Of a stretch of 64,000 nucleotides of DNA, positions 47,024 to 57,960 are shown in pieces. Below the pieces are notes generated by a model. The model saw nothing but the letters and a program-made list of their open reading frames with translations. It was not told the DNA's origin and did no database searches. Each line of letters opens with the position of its first letter. Position 1 is the stretch's first letter. The stretch is from Ascidia mentula (taxonomy: Eukaryota > Chordata > Ascidiacea > Phlebobranchia > Ascidiidae), in contig OX387199.1 in NCBI GenBank assembly GCA_947561715.1, positions 1,121,001 to 1,185,000 on the forward strand. Direction: 5' to 3'. The position numbers and the translations under genes were made by a program.

Positions 47024-48188
47024 ATTTTACGTTTTCTAAATCGACGCTACAAAGGCTGACTTTCATCAAAAAATGTCACAACAAAGGTTAGACGCAAAGA
47101 TTCTGCACTTGTTAGCTTATAGTATGAGGCGTGCTGCAAAATGTTGAAAAACTTGTAGCACTATAACATACAATATGTTATGACAATTGCCGGAAGGCCT
47201 TACACTTATGATAATAGCTTGTTACCCAACTACGCAAACAAAACATTGTCTTTCTGAAAGTTGCAGCTTAGTTTGCTTATTAACCACATGACTGTTTATA
47301 CTATGTTCACTCATTATGTCAAAACAGGAAGTACTTGATCAGTTAAACTCGACGCATTAGAAATTTATGTGAAAACTGCGCCAATGGAAACTATTATAGG
47401 CCGACAAATAATTGTGCTGCGAGTTTTGCTTTTGCGCGCGAATATATGGCACTGCTATATTATAAATGTGCTAACCCTTATGATTATATTGTACTGCATT
47501 TTTGGATGCGATATTTTTCGAGGCAGGATGTGACGTAACAGTTCGCATTTATTCATTACAACTCATTTTACTTATCCATGTTTAAATACGTCATCATTTA
47601 AGATTTCGCGGATCGTCATATTTTGTCCAACAAAGTTTGTGACAACCGACATGCAGTAACACGTGACATTTTTTATGTTATTGCTAATGTCTGTTGCATT
47701 GTTTCAAATATTACTGCGTTGCCGTATTTTTCTTGCAAAACTCCTTTTACCGGAACCGTTTTTCATCACAAGAAACGCCGTTAATCTCTTTGCCACTTTC
47801 GGCTTTCAACTCTCATATATGGAGGCAATAACTCTGTCGTTTTCGGAATTGCTGCCAGTTTTTTTTTCTATTTCACAGTTAGGACAACTTAGTCATAGGT
47901 GTGGTCCTATTGACGTTAATATCGTTGTCGAAATAATTGTGCTTGTTAGCACCCTCGCCTGGTCAAACCTAAGACGCGCGAAAAACAGGGTGTTCCCCAA
48001 TTTATTTATTTGTTTGTCAATGATTTATGAAAAAAAATTTTCGTGTTTTTTTCACTTAAATCTTCGCCCCACAAGTTTGTGGAGGAAGGATAATTTTTAA
48101 TCGATTTACCTCTTCGCTTTACTTACTTGTCAAAAACTGACTGTTTTTTTTGTGCAGAACCGATTACAGTTTGCCAAACAAGTAAAAA
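47024..48188. promoter_or_regulatory. Divergent intergenic region between CDIPT and CENPS
   Basis: CDIPT starts at 47023 on the minus strand and CENPS at 48189 on the plus strand, so both promoters must lie here. No motif stands out. A 145-codon open frame at 47663-48100 has no recognisable domain. Confidence 0.5.
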
Positions 48189-49134
48189 ATGGAAAAACAA
48201 GTTCCAGATGAAAGACTAAAACAGGTTTATGTAAAAACGTAAATGCCGAAAAAACAATCAATTATTTTAAAACACTGTGTTTGCTACCAATCTGTTGATT
48301 AAACAAATTCCTTTACATCTCCTAATTGTTTTCAGGTAATTGAATTGACAACTGCTGAAATATGTGAAGAGGTGAAGTCTGAAACCGGTATTGAGTTCAG
48401 CAAACAAGTTATCCTCACTTTGGCACATCTAGCCTGGCGGTAAGCTAGCTTGTTTAAAGCTGTGGAAAGGCTACACATTTTTGTTGCTTCATATACCTTG
48501 TGTGACTGCTCACTTGCCCTATTTAATTTTTGCAAAAGGATTTATCTTCCGTGCACAATATTGTTTCCAGGCTGGCTTGCCTTGTCCATTTTTGTGGGCA
48601 AATATTTTTTTTTAGTTAACTTACCCCTTTGGATGTTTTCATACCGAATGGTTTCAACAAAAGTGTTGAGTCAATAAACCAATCTAAATTCGTTTCAATT
48701 TTTCCAAAGAAAATTTATTCAAACATCCTCTTAATGAGTAGCTGAGTAAAGCTACAGATACGGTATTGATCGACAGCCTACCAGGGTGGCTTGGTTCACC
48801 GATCCTGGGTTATTTGTTGGTTTTTCAACCTCTTCATGACATACAAGTTTTATTCGAGAAATGTGCAAACACAATACACAGCTAAAAGTTTATGTTAATG
48901 CATCACATGTTTGCCTTGTGTTTTTTTTGCCATGTAATTGTATGGAAGGAAATTTCAACATTAAAATGTAGTCTAACTTCATCCCACAGGCAATCGTCAG
49001 AGTTTGCTAGAGATTTGGAAATGTTTTCCCAACATGCACGGCGGAAAAAAATCAACCATGATGACGTACTCATGTTGGCACGAAAGACGCCGACACTTCA
49101 CAAACATTTGTCGTCTTTCAAAACGTCAAAATAA
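48189..49134 (+). CDS. CENPS: Centromere protein S (MHF1), histone-fold DNA-binding protein
   Basis: Forms the CENP-S/CENP-X hist-fold complex at kinetochores and with FANCM in DNA repair. Three exons: 48189-48224, 48336-48439, 48990-49134; 94 residues. The body VIELTTAEICEEV... and EFARDLEMFSQHARR, INHDDVLMLARKTPTL aligns along the CENPS histone fold. It is shorter than human CENPS (138 residues); the variable C-terminal tail is missing. An AG acceptor at 48156-48157 lies 31 bases before the ATG, which could be an ordinary 5' UTR intron or a trans-splice site. The stop codon is one base from the stop of the opposite gene PFN4. Confidence 0.9.
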
Positions 49135-49135
49135 C

Positions 49136-50620
49136 TCATCTGCCCTTTTCACGAAGGTAATCTCCCAGCTTTTCCATGGCTTCCACGCACACAGAGGCAA
49201 ACATTCGCTCTGTGTATGTTGCAACAATCACAAGGGAATTTGTGCGCACAAGAATAAGTCCACCTTCCCCAGGCTGTAACTAAAATGTTTTGACAGATGT
49301 ATAAAATGTTCGACTAACTCAAAGTTCGCAGCAATTGTAGAATTAATGTACCCATCACCCATGTACTGAAAGGTATTTTTCACGATTTGTAGGATGGGAT
49401 GGTATTGTATCATGGCAACATTTTTTTTTTAAATTTTTGAAAAATCAGGTGGTAAAAGTATTCAGCATCACCAGTTTATTGGAAAAAGAACTTACTGATT
49501 TTGCGTAAATGGAGTTTTTGTCCGCACGAATGCATTTGTAATTTTTGTCTTCAAAGAATATTCCTTCCTTTCTTATCGTTGAACAGCGCTTAAAGTCATC
49601 AAGTAAACTTATAACTTGATCCTTGGCTATCTGAAATGCAGTTTTGTATTTGTAAGTCAAATTATTTTGTACGAGGAAACTTATGAAGAGTTTAATGAAT
49701 AAAAATTTTGGCAAAGGAATATCAACGCAACAAAATTGGAATAATTAAGTACGATCAGTTGTTACATGCTTTTTTCTGGTTTACATTTTCTGTTTATGTC
49801 TACTAATTTACTGTATCATAACATTGAGTACAATGCTTTGCAGATCGACTTGGTGGAGTATTTTTGTTCATGTTTAAAAGAAAAGTGTAAATTTCTGAAA
49901 TTAATTTTCGGCAAACTACAAACAGCAAAGTTTAATTTATGCACATGAAACCCAGGAGACGCCGCCTTCTGTTCACCATCTTTCTTTTCAATAATTGCAC
50001 ATTTTTCAACATGTTCTGTTGAAATTAAGGCGTCGTGAAGAAGATTGTTCAGCTGATTCATCTTCACTCTGTCCTGATACACAGAATAATGACATTTACA
50101 TTCATGTATTCTTATGTACAGATATTTATTTATGTAGATGAAAGTTTAAATTTTTGGACTCTTCTGCTAGCTTTATGGCCAACAAAGACTTGGTAGCTGT
50201 TTTTTTCAACAACTTCTGTGTAAATTCACAAGGTTTTCAGGTGATATACCGCAAAGCCTTAATACTTAATATATACTGCATTGTTCGTTGTTTCCTTAGT
50301 GATTTATAGTTATGATACCTATAAGCTTGGGGGAATATAATATATATATTTATCAATAGGAAACCTTATGAAGGGTTTATGTTGTTAAATATAATATGAA
50401 TTAGTTTTAATTGTCCTGTTCTTTGGAGTTAAAAATTTGTAAAGTTGTTTTTCAAAATAAAAAGAATAAAAACGTTACTGGATCAACAAAAATAAACTCC
50501 ATACCCGCCAAAATTCTTTTTCTGTAAAATCATACATTTTCGCCAACCTTTACTTGCTGCTTCACTTACCGGAACACCTTTGATCTGATATCGATCGCCT
50601 TCCATCCACATTGTTGCCAT
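49136..50620 (-). CDS. PFN4: Profilin-4
   Basis: Small profilin-family protein; in vertebrates it is testis-enriched and linked to acrosome formation more than to actin binding. Four minus-strand exons in phase 0: 50570-50620, 49945-50073, 49496-49630, 49136-49273; 151 codons including stop. Shared features with vertebrate PFN4: [36 protein letters not shown], and the end [15 protein letters not shown]. It has an N-terminal extension of about 17-21 residues compared with human PFN4 (129 residues). The neighbour FAM228 is divergent, as in vertebrates. A minus-strand AATAAA lies near 48714-48719, so the 3' UTR may overlap CENPS. Confidence 0.92.
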
Positions 50621-51412
50621 TTTGCTTCACAAAACTCTTGTATTTACAGTAAACACAGTTAACAAGCAATTACCCGAGATGCACTTCCAAGTCTCAGCCA
50701 AGCGTGTCTTGTTTCGTTGCTTAGTAACCAAGAAAATGGGACATATGTTTGTTTCTATGTTTTGTTGTATTTTTAATTTTTGCAATATGCATTTTATAAA
50801 AGTCAATGCAAAAATGTAGCAAATTAATACTTTTATTCTATAAAACCATAACATGGCAAATATGCACAATTCTTTGCTGATTGGTGTGTTCGATTTGAAG
50901 CATAATATTCGTAACGCAATTAATAGATGCCACAAAATTTGCAAATTAAAAATTTAAATACAATCAATTGTATTATTATTATATTATTTTTTTAAATTTC
51001 ATACGAGCACGAAAAACTTTTTTTACATTATTTTGCCGCTAGTGGCGCCTTTTATAAGTCATAAATTACCATGGTTACTGCGCAAACCACTCGAGAGGGA
51101 AACTTTTTGTGATTATGGGAAAACAAAAAAATTGGAGAGATGTAAGTTGATGCCAAATACTTTCTTGGGCTTGGGAAAGTGTTTTGTTTGGAAGAATTCT
51201 GCGGGATCAGAGTTAATTTCGCGTCGGGTATTGCTTTGTAGTAGGTAAGTTTGCATTGTTTCGAAACCAATGTAAATAAACAAAATGATTAATGAAGAAT
51301 GCATTTGAAATGAAACCTTTACAACTCAATTATCCGTTGTATTGATTATGCCAAGTATTAGTAATATTCTTTTTTCTGATTCAGTCAATTTTTTAGGGCA
51401 TAGGTAGCGGAA
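50621..51412. promoter_or_regulatory. Shared divergent promoter region of PFN4 and FAM228
   Basis: The PFN4 start (50620, minus) and FAM228 start (51413, plus) face away from each other with 792 bases between. A non-coding 5' exon of FAM228 may end near 51245 (GTAAGT). An acceptor AG at 51395-51396, after a pyrimidine stretch, lies 16 bases before the ATG. The spacing suits a bidirectional promoter. Confidence 0.5.
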
Positions 51413-53656
51413 ATGAGCCGCCAATCCAATTTATCCGCAAGAAAAAGTGGTTCCATAAACTGTTTTGCTAGTGAATTGATTGATTTTGGCAATGGAGCCA
51501 CAACATGCTTGGTAAGTGTATCCATGACCACAGCATGTGTTAAACATACAAAATTTGCATGCCATTAAGTGAATATTTGATTCATGTTACATTTACCAGT
51601 AATGCAGCAATTACAGTATGTACAAACAGCATTTTTGAAGGACATTTATTTAGTAAAGTCAATTGCAAGACATGACATAAAATTAATTGTTGCTGCACCT
51701 TGTACTTTTAGGATGGCATGGAATTTACAAAACCAAAAAGACTCGGATCATCACAAAGCCGTCCAAGTCGAGCAACGTCTAATACGTCAAGTGTAGGGAA
51801 TTCACCACACATTAAGGTTTGTTGCTATGGTAATGTGAAGGCCGCATGGGCATGTGCAGCAGTGTATCTTGACCACAACATACACTCAATCTGTTAGGAA
51901 TAAGGCGGATCCAGCTTAGCTGTGATGCCCTAATGTTTATTACCAAACAATAACACATGTTCTGATAAAACAATTTGACATTGTAAATACAAAGTGAACG
52001 TGGTGTCTGGATTTTGCTCTTGCTTCTTCCTATTTTGGTGATTTGCAACTTTATGTGTTGTAGGACTGGATAAACCAAAAGTCGCTGCAGAGAATAAGGG
52101 ATCGACATAGTGCTGAAACATATGACACTCGGAAAATGTATAATGCAGTATTACACAATGAAGAAAACTTTGTGAAGGTATCTGCTTTCTTAGAAACAAA
52201 TTAATATAATATTTTAACTCCCAAGTTTTTGTAGAACTTGGTATTATTAAACAATGAAAGCTTTTATAAATTATTTTTTAGTGAATTATATTTGCTTTGG
52301 CATAACTTATTGTATTTTATGTTCATAGGGAATTGATGAGCTTGTTAAACAGCAAGATTTGTTAAACATACGCAAAAAAGAACTCCTTTACAAAAAATGG
52401 CAAGAAAATGTGTACATTCCTTTGCGAAGACGCATTGAACACAAAATTGATGATGGTTTCGATAAAATTGATGGAAAACGGCGAATGGAATACCTCAAAT
52501 ACTTGCAGTACAAAAATAACAAGGTATGTTTTGAAGTAAATCACCCAATTTGTAGGAAAATATTTCATTTGGTTGTGTTGTGGCATGTCTTAGTAACAAA
52601 CATTTTAGTTTTTTGTATTTTTGCACTGTTTGTCTTTGCAATTTATGCTTGATTTACCTATTTTCCAGTTATAATGTGGATAAATCTGGCTGTATAATAC
52701 CTAAAACCTATAATACCAATAGAGTGTGCTATATTTGAAATTATTCAGTTAAGTTAGAGGTTTGTTGTCAGTTTGTGTTTAGTTGTACTTTGCATGTGTG
52801 ACATCAACACATAATCTGCTTAGGGCAATGTATTCCTTGATACCCTGTCCCCAGAGGAATATGATCCACTGGTGATCTATGGCCCCAGCAGTGATGTGGC
52901 ATTACAAGTAAAAACCGAGAGGCTCAGGGACCCATTGTTAATTTGTGAGCGCCGACAAAATGATGAAGATAAGGTGAGATCGGGTGACCACAGGACATTG
53001 TTGTGCAACAAAGGCATTCTTTGTCTCCTTTGTGTGGTGACAATTTGTTACAGACATGTACAAATATGTATCTTTCTTGTCATTGTGTAGTTTTTACACC
53101 AATGTGACACGGGTGACATTCTGCCCAATGCCGACATACAAAACATGAGATTACCGTCACCACCCATGGTTCCATTGGGCAGACAGGGAACCAACTGCAT
53201 CAGTTGGCTATCTATGCCCTTGCGTGACATTGACAGCCCCATCCGGAGGTGGAGCAGGTACACCTGATTTTATTTTATTCACAGTTAACCACCTAACTTA
53301 ACAAAAGTGTGTTATGTATCTACTACATGCATGGACTTGATCAAATTTAAAGTTGCAACACATTCTTGATTTTTAATATTTTTTGATGTAAATTGAGTCA
53401 AACAAAAATATTACCTTTGGAACTTTTCAGAAATCGGATGAGTGGTCGCGTGTACAGAACAGACATTGATTTTGAGAAATGGAGCAAAACACATTATGGG
53501 CCGGAGACTTCAGATCAAGAGTTAAAGATTCAAAGGAAGCGACGTTTTGAAATACCATCCACCATGCCCTCACCTCATATACTACAAACTTCTTTAACCG
53601 AACCAACAAAGCCCACAGTTCGTTTTGATTTGGAGAAAATTGCAACCTGTGATTAG
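51413..53656 (+). CDS. FAM228: FAM228-family protein
   Basis: Family of unknown biochemical function, mostly expressed in testis and ciliated tissue in vertebrates. Seven coding exons: 51413-51511, 51711-51815, 52064-52177, 52329-52523, 52824-52973, 53091-53257, 53431-53656; 351 residues. The conserved FAM228 core is clear: LLNIRKKELLYKKWQENV, then a basic helix, KGNVFLDTLSPEEYDPL, then DPLLICERRQNDEDK and LHQCDTGDIL. Residues 1-80 are serine-rich and low in order. The vertebrate genome has two copies (FAM228A and FAM228B); this appears to be the single ancestral type, so I give the family symbol only. Likely polyadenylation at 54118. Confidence 0.88.
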
Positions 53657-54117
53657 TAGAATTATGCCAAATAGCTGTAATTCTGTAGGTCGAATCACTG
53701 CTCAAAATGTGCCAAGTTACTTGAATGTGCCAACAGTTTGCATGTTCATGTGCCTCCAAGTAACTTTAAGGGGTAATTACTAGCTGTGGAGTTAATGTTA
53801 CCAAAGGAAAATTACACAGTACATTACAACTACCTGTAGGCCACTGACATTGTGTTTGCATTTCTGTTTAGATAAAATATTAAGGGGTAGAATTTGACAT
53901 GTTTTCCTGTTCAGATTTTTATTTGCCACTGAACATAGGCCTCACTACAAACTAAAAAAATCATAATGTTTACTTGTTTTACCTGTAACCCATGTTACTG
54001 AGGCAAACCTACAACTGTAGTTACTGTTTTGTAACTTTCATGAGATTTTCTTGGGGTGGAAATATTTCAATCCGTTCTTTGTGCTATTCAATCCACTAGT
54101 GCCATGAAAAAACATTT

Positions 54118-54123
54118 AATAAA
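54118..54123 (+). terminator. Candidate FAM228 polyadenylation signal
   Basis: AATAAA about 460 bases after the FAM228 stop and about 190 bases before the facing stop codon of the coiled-coil gene on the minus strand. Confidence 0.45.
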
Positions 54124-54313
54124 GTGCCAAAGTGAAAAAACAATCAAAAACTAAAAGCGAAATTCATAAATACAAAAAGTTGAACAATTTTACTTTGTTC
54201 TTTTCGTGCAGTTCTGAATGCAGCGACTTTCCCTTGGTTTGTCATCCTGAAAAAAATTGTGATGTGTCATACTTTTATTGTGTACACAGTGATACGATAC
54301 CAGTTGTTCGTTG

Positions 54314-55021
54314 TCATGACAAATATAAATACATAAGTAATATGGCTACCAGTAATTGATAGTAGTTTTGTTGCATATTTTTGGCTTCAGCTTCAAATAC
54401 ATCTTTTAGGTTTTCAAATTCGTCTTCGTGTTTTTTGCTCATTGTCCGATTGCTGTAAAAACAAAAAGTTTTGTAATAAAACAATTATGACAAACAGTAA
54501 TCTTTCTTCACCTTTTTGTAAAATGGCTTCCAAGCTTTTGCAACAAGTTTAAAGAAGTATCATCATTAAACTCTGTTGGCTTTAAAGTCATGACCTTTTC
54601 CTGTATATAAAAATACATTTTTCAAGCAAATATAAATGAAATCTAGTTTGACTAACCTCTAATTTTTGACTTTTAGCTTGAATGTCGTCAAGATCATTAT
54701 TCCATGCGTCAATTAACTCTTGTGTTTTTTTATGGAAAGTAATGTTGACATTACTTCTATCTACATACTCACTCTGTGGTAAAACATATGTAAGTTATGG
54801 CAAAAAAGTTTAGGAAAGCAATGGTCTAGCAAAAATACAAATTAGGGATTGGAAGAGCTAATACAAACATATAAAGCTCTTAAAAGCATACTGCAAAGCT
54901 TGGAGGAAAGGTATTGATATATTTTTCCAACAATCGCTTCGTCTCGATATATTTTAATTTGAGGTCCTTTTGATCAAATTCTCTTGCTTGCTTCTCTGCC
55001 AACCGCTTCAACAAATTCTTG
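54314..55021 (-). CDS. Coiled-coil protein of unknown identity, 3' exons
   Basis: Four phase-consistent minus-strand exons: 54892-55021, 54657-54773, 54512-54600, 54314-54452, ending in TGA. The roughly 157 residues are heavily charged and heptad-like (LLKRLAEKQAREFD, KHEDEFENLKDVFEAEAKN). The piece FHKKTQELIDAWNNDLDDI with LEEKV resembles the Cor1 region of SYCP3/SYCP2-type synaptonemal proteins, and the first exon resembles IFT20-like coils; neither is convincing. The 5' exons were not found; the BEL/Pao element lies 0.9 kb upstream. Splicing and phase argue for a real gene; the identity is open. Confidence 0.65.
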
Positions 55022-55933
55022 CTAAAATGCACGAAAGAATGATGATGGTAAAATAATTTTCAAAAATCGGCACACATTACGCACTCAGCTTTCATTTCAA
55101 ACTATCTTCAAATTGTTTTCTCTTTTCGGTTTACAAACAAAAATGTTGTGTCGCCTGCTACCAACAAAAACAGGTCCTACACAGGACGAGACTAGCGGCA
55201 AATACAAAATATTCATCGACCAAAAATTTCAATTCTTATATTCCGGTTTGGATGTTCGAGAGGCTGCTGAAACCGCCCCAAACCGATTTGAAACTGAAAT
55301 ATTCCGGTTAAATCGGCCTGCAACCGGATATTTTTGTATCGGACAAAATCCAGAAAAACGAAAAGGGGTTTTAGACTTGATGTTTTTTCAAAAATCGACC
55401 AAAAATCTGTAGAGACGTGTATTGTTTGTTTGTTTGACTTGCGTGTTCAACTGCGAGATGCGTTTCCCTTAACTCCTGACTCCTCTTCGTAACTAACCAA
55501 ACTTGTGTTAGTTTGTTTTATTCACCAAGACGATAGATATATGTTCAGAAATACAACTCAACCCCAGAGTAGAATAAACAAACGTGATTCTACGCCAAGG
55601 CGTACCAACAATGTAGAATGAATGGTGAATCTACACTAGGCAAAAGCCCAGCGCAGAGTGGCGACTCCACAATGTGGAATGAATTCGGGCTACAGAAACC
55701 AGAGATTTAAAGACAATTCATAATAACCGGTTTTGCGGCTTGCGTGCGAACCACGATACTTAATTACGTGTTACGAGCGATTCTCCTTGGGCAGTTCCGA
55801 GAACTGTGGTATTTATCTGGGCGGTACAAAACTGCAAGTCACTCTCCATTACCTAATGGAAAATTACGTAAATGTAAACACTACGTCATGCATAAACGTT
55901 ACAATCATCTCTTGGATTCCGGTTTAAACCGAT
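55022..55933. other. Region between the coiled-coil exons and the retrotransposon
   Basis: No supported exon. Contains repeat-like text with CCGGTTT motifs (55245-55330) and GTAGAATGAATGG / GTGGAATGAATTC repeats (55610-55690) suggesting an older transposon remnant. Upstream exons or the promoter of the coiled-coil gene may be hidden here. Confidence 0.4.
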
Positions 55934-56353
55934 TGTTACATCGCCACTGTTTTATGTGATGTATTGATAATTAACGTCAGCACAATGTACCGTTGTTACG
56001 TCACAAATACCGTTGTTCCCGTAGAACCCCAGTGCCTGCCTGTACTGTTGTTGACTGAGTTTTGCTCTGGTTAGTTTTCTGCTGTATGAAACTAATATTA
56101 TGTTCTATTTGAATAAGATAAATTAAGGCAATTTAAGTGCAAGTTGAATCTGCTAACGTTGTTTCCTGCTGTGTTATTGTTTGGGAAGAAGCCTATATTT
56201 TTGTGACTGGTTCCAAAATAGTTTTTGAATAAAGTTGAACCGTTCCTTTTGAAGAAGAAGCGTGTGCGTTAAGAACCATTGAGGAAAACCCGTCTGTTGC
56301 ACTGTCCGGGCGCAACCAGTCACGCCCGTCTGACTGCCAAGGGCAGCGCAACA
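55934..56353 (+). repeat. 5' LTR of the BEL/Pao element
   Basis: 420 bp, TG...CA ends. It aligns with the 3' LTR with four substitutions and lacks the 15-bp stretch found in the 3' LTR at 62511-62525. AATAAA at 56228-56233 is a candidate element poly(A) signal. Confidence 0.95.
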
Positions 56354-56490
56354 TCGTTTCGAACTATTGGATTTATTCTCAGCCCGTTTCGAATTATTGG
56401 ATTTATTCTCAGCCCGTTTTGAATTATTGGATTTATTCTCAGTCCGTTCCGAGCCATTTGGATTTATTACCATTGGGATTTATTACCATT
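56354..56490 (+). repeat. Tandem ~30-bp repeats in the element leader
   Basis: Right after the 5' LTR, a 30-bp unit (TTCGAATTATTGG, ATTTATTCTCAGCC) is repeated three times with a fourth partial copy and a fifth fragment. A TGG that could start a primer-binding site lies at 56368-56370, not directly at the LTR edge, so the tRNA primer is unclear. Confidence 0.8.
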
Positions 56491-56494
56491 CGAA

Positions 56495-57960
56495 ATGTGT
56501 GATCCTGCTTCACCGTCTTCGTCTTCCACAGTCGAGAACCCGGCGGTTTTGCTAGTATCCAGCTGCGCGCACGCATGGCAACAATCTTGCCTGCATGTTA
56601 AAGAGTTAATGATGAAAATTGACAACGCTGTTCTTGTTAAGGATATACCTGCCACAGCTGGAGAAGTGTTTTTCCGACCTGATTAATGCCTATGCGCCGC
56701 TTGCTGAAAACAGCGAATTGGCTCTAGCAAGACAGGATTGCCAGCGCGCAAAACGTGAACTCGATTCTCGTGTTGCGGAGTGGTTTGCCAACGCCAAGAA
56801 GTCAACTGGGCGTCGGAAGACTATATCAAGCCGATCGTCGAGTTCACATGTTGACGTACATATCTCTGTTTCTTCCACCTCCTCGATTACCCGTCAAAGA
56901 ATAGCCGCTCGTGTTAAACTTCAATTGGCTCGGGTGTCACAGCGTCAAGTCAATGAAGATTCTGAACTTGCAAGGCGTCAAGCAGAACTTGATGCTGAAC
57001 GAAGAAGAAAACAGGTCGACGATGAGGTAGACATGGCCGAGGCTGAAGTACGTGCGTGGGAGGAAGAATCCATTGCTGGAGATCCCCTGCTGTGTGACCC
57101 AAGACATCCTCCCGTGACAAGTTCCTCTGTCGTGGGGCTTCGACCTGAGTTCAATAGTGCGCCGGTAAATGCTTACCAAACTGCTGTCCCTGTCGTACCA
57201 CGGTCACACCCAACTTGCGTGGATACGAAGCCGTTTTTCCCGCAATCTGTCAGCGCACCCGTTGCTAAGTCATATCAAGGTCCTGATCCCTTTCCGTTGA
57301 ACATACAGGATGTTGTCTCTCCGTCGCGTAGATACGTCCCAGAAGAGGACTTCATACAACAGCGAATCGTTTTGCCCCAGCCCGCGGTCAGAAAGTTTGA
57401 TGGCGATCCGTTGAACTACTGGTCATTTGTTCGTGCTATTGAGTCCCATGTTCATAGCCGAACGAAGTCCCAAGATTCACGGCTAGTTTGTTTGTTGCAA
57501 TTCTGCGAAGACTTCATTGCTGCTAAACTTGAGATCTACAGCAAGGATAAGATCTCAGGATACTCCAAAGCCCGTTCCCGACTTGAATACGATTACGGAC
57601 AACCCCATATTATTGCCAACGCATGTGAACGCCGGCTCAAACAATTTCCGCCAGTCAAGCAAGGTCGACCAAAAGACCTGATGGAATTTTCTGACCTTTT
57701 AGAAAAGTGTCGCAGCTCACTCGAAGATATTGAGGAGTACGCGAGCTTGAACTCCTTGGATACGTTAAGACAGCTAATTCGAAAACTGCCGTTCCGGCTT
57801 CAAGAGAAGTGGATCGAACGTTCCGTTCAAGTGCTCGACGAGACTGGATCCCAAGCCGGATATCTCGCCTTTACCAATTTTGTCGTAGAGCGACCGCGCA
57901 TCGCCAACTCGTTGTTCGGTGTCGAGGCTGTCTACGAAAGCGTGCACGCCTTTGTTCAGG
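56495..57960 (+). pseudogene. gag region of the BEL/Pao element, frame-shifted
   Basis: A start codon at 56495 opens one frame, but the homologous gag protein continues in the next frame from about 56650 (frame of 56619-58004). The middle part matches the DUF1759-type gag core (RKFDGDPLNYWSFVRAIESH to LRQLIRKLP). The end is disturbed: after IANSLFG the expected spacer and first zinc knuckle are missing, and the remaining Cys-rich segment (CRGCL..., GTFHHTKLH) lies in the pol frame. So two frame changes bracket gag. The gag product of this copy is probably non-functional unless made by frameshifting. Confidence 0.8.

Noticed and set aside
47663..48100. 145-codon plus-strand open frame as a gene
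   Set aside because: No recognisable domain and no splice partners. It lies in the divergent promoter region and its composition looks like translated AT-rich DNA.
56174..56473. Minus-strand open frame across the 5' LTR
   Set aside because: It is a by-product of LTR and leader repeats, with a similar shadow in the 3' LTR at 62461-62742.
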